Below are positions 12,554 through 21,509 of a stretch of 64,000 nt of DNA, piece by piece. Under the pieces are notes generated by a model. That model was not told the DNA's origin and searched no databases. It was given only the letters and a program-made list of their open reading frames with translations. The stretch spans positions 62,138,484-62,202,483 of the forward strand of contig NC_057919.1 in NCBI RefSeq assembly GCF_018873765.1. The letters are read 5' to 3'. The translations under genes were made by a program, and so were the position numbers. Each line of letters begins with the position of its first letter. The stretch's first letter is position 1. This DNA is from Telopea speciosissima (lineage: Eukaryota > Streptophyta > Magnoliopsida > Proteales > Proteaceae).

Positions 12554-12627
12554 CGCTAGATGAAAGGCTTGAACCTTCGACCTTGTGGTTATCAGCCATC
12601 CAAACTAACCAACTGAGCTACTCCAGC
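12554..12627 (-). tRNA. tRNA-Asn-like gene or pseudogene with anticodon GAU
   Basis: The 74-nt minus-strand sequence begins GCTGGAGTAGCTCAGTTGG and ends CATCTAGCG. Compared with the plant tRNA-Asn(GUU) I recall, about 63 of 74 positions match. Intact are the A box (TAGCTCAGTTGG), the B box (GGTTCAAGCC), the seven-base anticodon loop CTGATAA, six of seven acceptor pairs, and a T run directly 3' that could stop RNA polymerase III. The loop reads GAU (Ile) instead of GUU. The D stem (GCTC with GTTT) and the outer two anticodon-stem pairs are disrupted, so a decaying pseudogene is the likelier reading. It lies about 110 bp outside the TIR element and is not inside a SINE that I can see. Confidence 0.7.
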
Positions 12628-12738
12628 AATTGCTTCTAACAATGAATTCAGAAAATATAAAATATTAAACTAAGGCAAGTAACATTATTCCATTTTAAAT
12701 CCTATTCAATGTGCAAAAGTCTACTTGGATTGGAATCA

Positions 12739-13218
12739 ATTGTGACCAAGGTTCAAAATCCAAGTATTGGACTCGGGATCGGTCATGGCCGAAACCTTTC
12801 TGGATCAGGATCGGATCTGTCTAAATCGGTCAGGATCGGTCAAAAAACCCCCCCAAAATTGTTTTTTTATCGATCGGGTCATGTATCGGATAGAGTTGGT
12901 GGGTGTTGTGATCTCAGGATCGGATCGGCCGTTATTATCTGGATCGGATCGGTCAAAATCGATTGGTATCGGTTAGTATCGATCGGTGTCGGTCAAGATA
13001 ATATAAAAAACCTAAAAAAAAAAAAAAAACTTAAGAACTTTGAAAAAATAAAAAAAATATTCAATTGGATTGGTCAAAGATCGGATCAGATCGGCCGATC
13101 CAACCGAGTTGGGCGATCCAATCAACGATCTAGTCAAAACTTGTTGTATCGGTCAAATCTTGAGATCGGCCTCGACCGATACCAATCCGATCCGATACCT
13201 CAAACCATGATTGTGACT
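12739..13218. mobile_element. GATCGG-rich terminal-inverted-repeat element, copy 2, with 9-bp target duplication
   Basis: The element 12748-13209 runs from AAGGTTCAAAATCC to CTCAAACCATG. Flanks ATTGTGACC (12739-12747) and ATTGTGACT (13210-13218) match at 8 of 9 bases. Inside are many ATCGGTC and GATCGG words and an oligo-A centre. It is non-coding and homologous to 7097-7537. Confidence 0.75.
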
Positions 13219-14037
13219 AATACCCGTCAATTCTACCATGTTTTTGGTTGATTTGGATCGGAATCGACACTTTCTAATTCCATCTTTTAAAACCATGCTA
13301 AAAGTACCCATTTTTAGTGAGTTCTTAAACACTTCGACCACTAAAAATGGTCAGTTCGTAGAGTTCTCAGAATTATTTCTATATTTCAGATTTGCCACAT
13401 AACTATTGATGATTGCTAAGGGGAATGCAAGTGAAACCAAAGGCAGAGCTTGGTATGCATTATTAGAATACATTCTTGGTTGATTTCACATTCTCACATT
13501 CTTGGTTGATTTCACATTCTCAGTTGATAAAAGAATTATTTGTATTGCTCGAGAAGCCCTAGTAAAGACAAAGCAGAGTTTAAAAACTCAGAACTCGGAT
13601 TAAATCAATCAAAGACGGTCATTTTCACCGTACCTGTGTTTGGGCCCAAGGGCAGCATACCGCACATGCCCAAGTAATGTTCTTTTTTCCATAATCTATA
13701 TACAAAGTTTAATTAATGTTATTGATAAAATTTCACATTTGCTACACAATCATAACTAACAAATTTTGTTATTCAAAATTAATTTCACTTCCCTTCTTGA
13801 TCTTGGATGGAATTGAAATATTTTATTATTCTGCTTAATTTTGGTTTAAAAAACTGGAATGTTTAACTTTGGAAAATGAAGCAAATAAGTAATTGTTAAG
13901 AACTTTTATAAGAAATATATAATTGTCGTTATCCAATGGACCTCCCCTGATGTATCTCTTTAAGTACATTCTCCCATGTTTCTAAAAAGTACATAAATTA
14001 TCCCTACTTTCCAAACCATTTAAGGATCAGGATCGTT

Positions 14038-14149
14038 TCCAAGGAGCTGCCAGTTGTTGGGCTGTACCATCTGTACTACACACATCCTTAGGAGTGCGCC
14101 GAGATGTGTGCGGTACAGCTCAACCACTAGATGCCGTTCCTTGGCAGCA
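14038..14149. mobile_element. foldback (hairpin) MITE
   Basis: The outer arms CCAAGGAGCTGCCAG and its near-inverse CTTGGCAGC, and the inner GGGCTGTACC and GGTACAGCTC, fold into an imperfect hairpin. Non-coding. Confidence 0.6.
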
Positions 14150-14530
14150 CCCTGGGCGCACGCCTCCCTGGAGATGAGCTAAATTCACCATTTAACACTC
14201 AAACTCAGTCGTTAGTGAATTCTGTTAATTGCTAATGATAGGAATTCTGAATAATTTTTATGACCACTCTACCCTTGAGTCTTCCTTTAGCCTCGGTGAA
14301 TAGGAATCCATTTGCTATAGGCTGAAGGATGAACGCGAGTGAGTATCAAGGGGTATTTTGGGAGCATACTAAAACCATAGGGGTTTTGTGAACCCTAAGA
14401 TGGTGATTGAACTTGAACCTTCATTGGTCGAAGGAAAACTTTGTCCACACATTTATTTCTCCATACTTTGAGAGACAAGCTAAGATGAATGAAAAATATT
14501 TAGATATCACTTCTATCCTTATACATTTAA

Positions 14531-14573
14531 TTAATGAAAGTTCTTACCAAAAAAAAAAAAATTTAATGAAAGT
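14531..14573 (+). mobile_element. micro oligo-A insertion (about 21 nt) with 11-bp target duplication
   Basis: TCTTACC plus an A run at 14542-14562 between TTAATGAAAGT copies (14531-14541 and 14563-14573). Its CTTACC-A tail equals the 3' end of the LINE fragment at the right edge of the window. Confidence 0.85.
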
Positions 14574-14586
14574 AAATAATACCACA

Positions 14587-14733
14587 TTATCACCTCCAAT
14601 TCGCGAGCACCTCCAATTCCTTCAATTCCTCTAATAGGGGGGAGTGGACCCCACCTTAGATAGTGTTTTCGGTCATTTCTGCCCCCATGTGAGAAATTGG
14701 AAGAATTGAAAAAGAGCAAATTGAAGAGGATAA
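14587..14733. mobile_element. foldback MITE, TTATC...CTCCAATT family
   Basis: Starts TTATCACCTCCAATT and ends GAGGATAA, with inner inverted words TTCAATTCC and GGTCATTTCTGCC. It lies 70 bp downstream of the first XTH stop codon. Relatives are at 18522, 24243 and 54358. Confidence 0.65.
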
Positions 14734-14802
14734 CAATCCGTGAATAGCACAACCAACGATATTCTCTCTATGTGAAATACCAAGCAAAAAAAGATTGTCT
14801 TC

Positions 14803-16552
14803 CTATATGTCCCTATCCCTAGCACACTCCGGAGGGACACTAGGGAACCTTGATCTATCAGTGCAATAGTTGTAAATTGTGTATTTCTTTCGGACCCATT
14901 GGAGTCTCCTGTACTGAAGCCCATCTAAGTCTTGGAAGGCTTTCTGGTCCCACCACATTTTCCCACGAGTGTTGCACACTTGTGCCGATTGAGGCGACGA
15001 AGCATCGCAACCGTCCACGTGGAAGGAAGTGTATGATGCTACAAAAGGTGCTTTCGTCCAATCAGTTTTATCCAATCCTCCTCTGGTAGCCCAGTCATCT
15101 GCATTCCATAGGCTTGAATATATCTTCATGGGTTGGTTGAAGGGGAACTTCACACCAAGATCTTTGCTGTTCTTGAATATCCTTATAGGCACTTCATCCA
15201 CGAAGAAGCTGTGAAATTTTGTTCTCATGATTAGAAAATTTGTTCTCATGATTATTAGTCCATAATTCAAACCCACTTTAAAAATCCTAAATCCTAAATC
15301 TGACCTAGGACAGATCAATGGATTTAGGCTATGTTTGGAATGAAAAGTAGGGGGGAGGGGGTTAATCAACACTTCCACTCATGGGTGGCTTTGGCATAAT
15401 TTGTTTTTTCTTTTTTTTGATATATGATACTATGTTAAATGTTAAAGGGTCCAATTTAAAATCTTTAGGTATGTAGTGAAGATAGCTCCTCAAATATATA
15501 TATTTTTTTGATAAAGAGCTCTTCAAATATATGAAGGCACCAAGAATTGGTCTAGATATTGCTCATAATCGACAGAAATCTAGGGTTTATTTATAGAAAA
15601 AAGGACCGAGTTGGATTTGGGAGAATCAAAATCTGCCCAATCCGATCTGACCAAGGTTTTAGTGTATGATATGGGGACCAATATCGGTTGCCATCAATAT
15701 TGATATTGATGTGAATCAGCTGAGACTGATACTGATTACTAAAACCTTGATTAAATCAACACTTTTGCCCCTCAAGATACCAAATACATTTTTTTTTAAA
15801 ACTTTTTTGCCCTCCCTTAATTCAATACCACTAATACAATATCAGACATATCGATGTCGTCCACAATCGATACCAATATGGATCGGCCTCTATGACCATC
15901 CCGATCTTGATACCTAAAATTATGGTTCCAATCTTTAATTGTACGTCTGTAACTCCCAACACCTCAATAAAAATCCTTAGATATTAAAAAAATAAATAGA
16001 GTAGAACACATCTACTCATTATTATTTTCCTCCTTACTTTTATCGTAAGTAAAATTTTCTTTTCTTTTTATTTTTAAACACATTTCTTGCATTCCAAACA
16101 TGAGTCGGAACCTCTCCAATGAGTAGGAGAATCCAATGAGCCATCCGACGACTGGGCTGATTGTACGTGCATCGGGATGCATGCAAGCACACCACACACA
16201 TCCCGATGTACACCCATCACAGCCAGTGCTTATTGGGCGGACTCTCCAAACATAGCCTTAGGATATATACTATTGCTTTGTAAAAATGAATAGATCAATG
16301 GATCTCTTTGATTGGACCCATGAATGAAAAATGAAGAAAATGGAACTCACACAATCTGATACATGTTCCATAAAAGGGAGTAGGTATGATAATGCTTGGT
16401 AGGATCAAACCAGAGGTAGATCCTTTGCTCTCTGTCTCCTTTCCCTCCTGTGAAGACATTTGTCTGCAAAATGTAAGGCTGACCTGTTCTGTTCCCCAAG
16501 AACTCAAAATCTATCTCATCATGCTCTGTATTCTGTGATGAAAGCTGAAGCA

Positions 16553-16585
<33 letters not shown>

Positions 16586-17080
16586 CCAACCAATATCAAA
16601 TCAAGCAAAATGAGATGAGAATGCCATTAGAAGCAACACCATAGCCATTATAAAAGAAATATAATTAAAAGGAAAGAGCAAATTTTTACATAGAAAGCAG
16701 TGACAACCCCAGCAGAGTTACCTCCAACCATCTTTATTCTCATACTGAAATGCCCAAACAAGTAGGATCCTCTAGACTGAAATCCCGTTCCTTAAAACAA
16801 ATTTCACAGAATTAAAATTCCTTCTCACAAGCCAAGTTAATGAAATAAAACTCTCCCAGTAGTGATGGTAGTAATAGAAAAAGTAGTAGTTACCAGAGTA
16901 TTTGTCAAGGACAAGCTTGACCTGGGAACCACCATTGATGTACTTGATATGATCACTGGACCAACTGGGCACATAATTCTTTTGAAATGGCACATCTACA
17001 GGCTTCTTAGGTACTGCACCCATCATGACTTCACATACTCCACAAATTAGAAAACCCACAAGCAATTCCCTCATCTTCAT
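14803..17080 (-). CDS. XTH: xyloglucan endotransglucosylase/hydrolase (GH16), 295 aa, four exons
   Basis: Exons: 16894-17080, 16690-16790, 16351-16544, 14803-15208 (888 bp with stop), all with GT-AG introns. The enzyme cuts and religates xyloglucan in the cell wall. Residues 1-22 or so are a secretion signal ([14 protein letters not shown]). The catalytic motif [10 protein letters not shown] places the nucleophile at Glu106, the helper at Asp108 and the acid/base at Glu110; the family's N-glycosylation site follows at Asn114 (NRTG). The C-terminal XET domain keeps four Cys (GCDAS, VCNT, YNYCTD, PECA) and the RFP motif, ending RDRDI. Intron 3 (1.14 kb) holds repeat insertions. It looks complete and functional. 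It resembles the XTH6/7/10 type as I recall it, but the clade is not certain. A shorter paralogue lies at 21510-23393. Confidence 0.95.
15484..15532 (-). mobile_element. micro oligo-A insertion (17 nt) in XTH intron 3
   Basis: On the minus strand CTTTATC plus 7 A (15500-15516), flanked by AGCTCCTCAAATATAT (15484-15499) and AGCTCTTCAAATATAT (15517-15532), with one mismatch in 16. Confidence 0.7.
15653..15927. mobile_element. degenerate GATCGG-family element in XTH intron 3
   Basis: The block opens AAGGTTTTAGTGTATG and closes with the inverse-like CTAAAATTATGGTT, with ATATCGG and GATCGG words inside. It matches the termini of the better preserved family members. No clear target duplication. 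Confidence 0.45.
16150..16229. mobile_element. foldback hairpin in XTH intron 3
   Basis: The arms GACTGGGCTGATTGTAC and GTGCATCGGGATG pair with CATCCCGATGTAC and CACAGCCAGTGC. The boundaries of the full element are unclear. Confidence 0.5.
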
Positions 17081-17143
17081 ATCTCTGCAACCTATAGAGA
17101 GAGAGTTTCAAACTGAGGGAGGGAGGGAGGATTCACTATTAGG

Positions 17144-17151
17144 TATAAATA
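17144..17151 (-). promoter_or_regulatory. TATA box of the first XTH
   Basis: TATAAATA on the plus strand reads TATTTATA toward the gene, 64 bp upstream of the ATG. The second XTH has the same box in similar flanking sequence (GAATTCAC, GGTATAAATA), which supports a shared ancestral promoter. Confidence 0.55.
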
Positions 17152-17658
17152 GGGAAGGGAAGAAGGAGTAAAGTTGGTGGTGGGTAAGGGTTGCTTTGGC
17201 CAAAGAGAAAAATCCAAGTGGGAGCAATTAGCGGAGGACTGCACATGACAATAAAAACAGAGCTTTCTCTGTCTCTGTTTAAGAAAGAAAGAACGAAAGA
17301 AAGAAAGGTGTGGTTTCAGAGTATGGTTTGAACTTTGAAGAGTCATGCCGCGTTTGAAAAGAAAGAGACACCACCAGCTGATACCCACCCCGTGGCTATT
17401 GGGTCGGCCAATTGTCTTTGAAAGGTAAGAAAAAATGTGAAAGTTGAGAAGTGAAGGAGTAAGTAGTTCACATTCACCAACTTTAGTTGGTTCTAGCAAA
17501 TGGGATATACGTGTGACCCTATCAATCAATAACCCAACATTGATGGAGAAGATCTCGGCTTTTTAATTTTACAAATTTTTCTATGCTCCCCCAAACACAC
17601 TTGATGGTCTTGGTTGTGTTCTATTTATTAAATGTCTCAAATGCTTTATCTCTCTTTA

Positions 17659-17799
17659 GGGAAAAAGATCTCGTCCGGGAGTGTGGCCTATGCCAGCACT
17701 CCCATGAGTCTATCTCTCTTCTCCATGTGAAAAGACATATTTACCCCCTTTGTTTTAAGAAGGAAAGAGATATACACATGGAAAGTGCTGGCCTCCCTT
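17659..17799. mobile_element. foldback MITE, GGGANAAAG family (damaged right arm)
   Basis: Opens GGGAAAAAGATCTCGTCCGG, followed by GTGTGGCC and GCCAGCACTCCCATG, close to the complete member at 53815-53983. The right arm is shorter than in that member. Confidence 0.6.
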
Positions 17800-17816
17800 T
17801 AAATTTATTGTGGAGA

Positions 17817-17865
17817 TGTTATGTACAATAGTCCCACATCGGTCCCATAAGGGCTTGGATGTGGG

Positions 17866-17896
<31 letters not shown>

Positions 17897-18095
17897 GGGT
17901 TTTCTTCCCTTGTATATCAGTTTATGAGGGTCAGATCTTTCAATCATAACATTGGTGTTTTTATTGACCCGTCCTTCTTGATCCAGAGTGGATTGACGAG
18001 GTGGGGTAATGTTATGTACAATAGTCCCATAAGGGCTTGACCGGTATTTGCCTGTTCATATCTTTGTGCCTGACAATGGCTCTCTGAGCTGAACA
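17817..18095 (+). mobile_element. miniature LTR (TRIM-like) fossil
   Basis: A 135-bp LTR-like unit (17817-17951, TGTTATG to CATAACA) is followed by a 58-bp spacer ending in a purine-rich GAGGTGGGGTAA. A second copy of the LTR start follows at 18010 (TGTTATGTACAATAGTCCCA). It has no coding capacity. The second LTR is incomplete, so the right boundary is approximate. It is a decayed copy. Confidence 0.45.
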
Positions 18096-18521
18096 TTACA
18101 CCCCTACCCTCTGCACCCACTTTAGCTAAAATTAATAGGTTAGGACTTTTTGCATTTTGTTGATATCTTACATTTGTTTTTCTTTTCTTTTCTTGGTTTC
18201 CAAACATAGCTTAATGTTTTCCTTCACATCAAAAAAAAGTATGGATGATAAGGATGTCAATCGGGCAAGATCGGCCAAGAGTTAGAACCGGTTGTTTTAG
18301 TTGGGTCTAACCTGTCCCCACCAATTTAAGGTTATACATTGTTATCGACCGTTTCGTTAATCAAGTCTCGTAGCTTAAGACATGGATACGCATCTATTCA
18401 GTTGGGTCTATTAATGGTCCATAATAGGGCTCTTAGTGAATGTACTATAATCAGGCTAAATAGGCTTAAACGGTCTAATCACGCTATAAACAGTCGATTA
18501 ATAATTGACTTAACAATGTCG

Positions 18522-18696
18522 TTATCACCTCCAGTTTCTACCCGCTTCAATTCCCTCCAATTCCTCACATAGGAGCGGAAATGACCACCTTATCCCCTAT
18601 CCGAACACACTGCCCAAGGTGGGGTAGGATGGTCATTTCTGCTCCTATGTGAGGTATTGGGGGGAATTGAAACGGGCAACGAATTGGAGGTGATAA
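18522..18696. mobile_element. foldback MITE, TTATC...CTCCAATT family, well preserved
   Basis: A 175-bp near-perfect hairpin. TTATCACCTCCAGTTTC at the left mirrors GAATTGGAGGTGATAA at the right, and CACATAGGAGCGGAAATGACC mirrors GGTCATTTCTGCTCCTATGTG. Non-coding. Confidence 0.85.
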
Positions 18697-19130
18697 AAAT
18701 TCAACTAAACATCGTTACCCACTCTTTCCATAATCGTGCTAGGCCCAGCCCGCTATCAGACCATTTACTAACCGGTCAATTGCTTGTATGATTGAAAATA
18801 AAATAGATGGAATTTGTTTCCATAGTATTTAAAAAATAAAAAATTTAATGGAACCCAAAACATAGAGAAATTGGATATGAAATTTAATAGAAATTAATGA
18901 TTCTGTCTATTTATAACCTTGTGTTCACCCTTAATCCCTTATTATATACTCTCATATTATATGGAAACTTGCCTTTCAAAAGGGTACTACGGATTCGGCT
19001 CCTCTCTAGCGCATCCCGAGCTGCAAATAGTCCAGTACGGCAACAAGCGTCGTCACATTGCTTTGGCGCCATTTGGATGGTGCAGATCGAGTTGAAAATG
19101 AGGAGCACATGCGATGGAGAGAAGGATTCG

Positions 19131-19214
19131 GCTCGTCAGTTCCAGTTCAACTGTTACTTCTGGGTCCTTACAGCTCATCAGTTCCAGTTCAACTGTTACT
19201 TCTGGGTCCTCACA
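19131..19214. repeat. 42-bp tandem duplication
   Basis: Two copies (19131-19172 and 19173-19214) of a unit starting GCTCGTCAGTTCCAG or GCTCATCAGTTCCAG. The open frame across it is not a recognisable gene. Confidence 0.9.
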
Positions 19215-19246
19215 GCTCACAACTTTCCAATGTGCTTGTATTTTAC

Positions 19247-19390
19247 TAAAGCTGTGTTTGGTATGCATTCTTGGAATGCATTCTCGGTTGTTTTCGTTTT
19301 CTCGAACGCTACAAACACCTATTTGTATCATCTGAGAATACAAAATCAACTTAGAATGCATTTCAAGAATGCATACCAAACACTGCCTAA
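19247..19390. mobile_element. Tourist-like MITE with TAA target duplication
   Basis: The 138-bp element 19250-19387 has terminal inverted repeats of about 30 bp (GTGTTTGGTATGCATTC and its inverse), flanked by TAA at 19247-19249 and 19388-19390. Short TIRs starting GGC-GTGTTTGG and a 3-bp TAA/TTA duplication fit PIF/Harbinger (Tourist). Related, more decayed pieces occur near 13440, 20015, 20289, 53330, 56845 and 58440. Confidence 0.75.
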
Positions 19391-19608
19391 CTTAGTGGTG
19401 GAGAGTCAATTGATTAATTCGCCCATTTCTGCTAGAGTGTTAGAGTTGTTTTGGCTAAATTGGGGACAACCTGTAGGTTTGAAATCTTTTGATTTGAGAA
19501 AATTCTATTTAGCTATTGTTGGGCCAAAAGAAAAGCCCACTTATATTGTGGTCCATTTCATTTTCCAAAAGATACAGTCCAATAAGTTTTGTTCTAACAA
19601 AACCAACA

Positions 19609-19766
19609 GGGGTTCGTTTTCATACACGGCCGTGTACGCATGTATGGTCGTGTCCCCTCTCACAAAGAGTTAGAAAAGTCATAAACCCCTACCCATTAAT
19701 TAATGCCTTGAAACTCCCACCTTCTCACATACACGGCTTACACAACCGTGTATGAAAACTTTCCCC
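19609..19766. mobile_element. MITE with terminal inverted repeats
   Basis: Left GGGGTTCGTTTTCATACACG and right CGTGTATGAAAACTTTCCCC are inverted copies (about 158 bp overall). CCGTGT words recur inside. No target duplication was identified. Confidence 0.7.
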
Positions 19767-20288
19767 AAACCAAAAAGTGTAAGGACTAGAGTTTCTCTTC
19801 ACTCACAATGAAGAGAAAATCTTTTAATCCACGGGGTTTTGGTGAGTCTGGACTCTTGGTGGTTGAATGGGACTCCAAGAATAGTGCCAGGGACATTTCA
19901 ATCTTCTTACAATTGGAGGCAGATCGAATAATGACACCTGAATGATTAGATTCTCTTCACACACAATGAAGAACAACCTGTGCGACCGTACTTAAATTTA
20001 CAACTACCGCATACTGCGTTTGGTATGCATTCTAGGTCGATAATGTACTCTAAGAAATCATATCAAACCAAACATAGCCTTAATTTCAAAAAGTCCACCA
20101 TATGATTCCATATGCTTTTAAATTATACTTGTATAGTTTATTCTCTTCAAACACGATTTAGAGTTGACATATTCAAAGGGGTGGGGTGATCACGACCCAT
20201 AAAATGTTGAGGTTGAGAAGATGAAATGAAAAATATACATTAACTGAATAGTGGGCCCTGATGATTAAGATCACAGGTGGAAGACTAA

Positions 20289-20392
20289 GTTTGTGTTTGG
20301 TATGATTTATTGGAATGCATTATTGACCAATAATGCATTCCAAGAATGCTTAGCAAACAATTTTCAAAATAGAAATCATACCAAATCAGGCA
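20289..20392. mobile_element. Tourist-like MITE remnant
   Basis: GTGTTTGGTATGATTTATTG at the left pairs with AATCATACCAAAT at the right, and CAATAATGCATTCC pairs internally. Same TTTGGTATG family as 19250-19387. Confidence 0.5.
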
Positions 20393-21114
20393 TTGATTAA
20401 TGAAAATAACACCGCCAACAATACTCTCTTGTAATGTGTATGAACACTAAGGGTCTTTTTGGTATTATCATTCATTTTTTCGTGTGTTTGGAATCATTTA
20501 TTAAACTTATTTTTATTTTAAATAAATGAAAACACCCCCAAAATCATAATTGATTCATGGATTATGGACAAAAACAATTTTCCTTTATTTTTTGTTGAGT
20601 TTAATGAGCACATGCTCATAAGGCAGAAGTAGTGAGGATAAAATAGACATTTGGTTTTGATTTAGAAAAACCCCTTCTTCTTCCTTCGATAAAAAAGGGA
20701 AACGATCTGTTATTCAGGTCTTTCTCTTGTCGGCAATTTTTCCGGCATCGTTCACCAGCACCTCCTTGATCCCTCCCTCTTCTCTTGCCGACCTTTTTTT
20801 TTTCTCTCTCTCTCTCTCTCTTCTCCCAATCCTCTCTCTAGGAGTGTTTGGCTTTTGGATATAATGGATAACCAACAACCCGATCAGCAAGAGACCTAGT
20901 CAATCCAAATCTCTCCTATTTCCATTCCCGCTCAGACTTCGTTACACAACAAGGATAAGGATCAAATCTGAGCGATGATTTATTGTAATGCAAACATTTA
21001 CTGTAACAATCCAATTGTATTCACTACTTATGCAAACTCTGAACAGAGAAAATATACAAAACAAAATACTTCCAATACACATCAAACCAATCCCTCTATA
21101 GTCCCTGCTGCTTC

Positions 21115-21119
<5 letters not shown>

Positions 21120-21163
<44 letters not shown>
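21120..21163 (+). repeat. (CT)n microsatellite
   Basis: About 44 bases of uninterrupted CT dinucleotides. Other simple runs are (AT)n at 17866-17891 and poly-A at 16554-16583, 24489-24510 and 49110-49139. Confidence 0.95.
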
Positions 21164-21167
<4 letters not shown>

Positions 21168-21509
21168 GTGCGTTTGTGCTTTATGTATATGTTACCACTT
21201 GGTATATTGAAGCTAGTGCGGCGGTTAAGTGGTTGTGTACATATATAAGAAAGTTCCGAATTGATTCCTTTCAGAAGAAGAATCCCCATCCGTTACAGTT
21301 TAGAGTTGATTTGAGAAAGAAGATGGGTGATGGGAGAATTTCTTCACCTATTTATTGTGAAAATTATTTACACATAGATAGTTACCAAACAATTTTTATT
21401 ATTTGACCAAAATGGTTTTCAATAACAATTCTTTTTAAATAGGTCAAAAACAAAATAAAAAATGATACCAACAGACCCTTAAGAAAAGAGATTCTCTCTG
21501 TACATGCCC

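Larger units (their letters stand above)
13219..14580. other. intergenic DNA
   Basis: No gene seen. It contains a short duplication of CATTCTTGGTTGATTTCACA (about 13471-13525) in a fragment of the TTTGGTATGCATT repeat family, and a hairpin element at 14038-14149. Confidence 0.5.

Noticed and set aside
17831-17841. GTCCCACATCG as a real snRNA gene promoter
   Set aside because: No U1-U6 sequence follows. The motif sits in an LTR-like unit, and similar words are common in plant LTRs.
18897-19673. A 258-codon open frame, the longest in the window
   Set aside because: It crosses a 42-bp tandem duplication, a MITE (19250-19387) and the edge of another MITE. It has no family resemblance and competing frames on the other strand. 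Chance openness is more likely.
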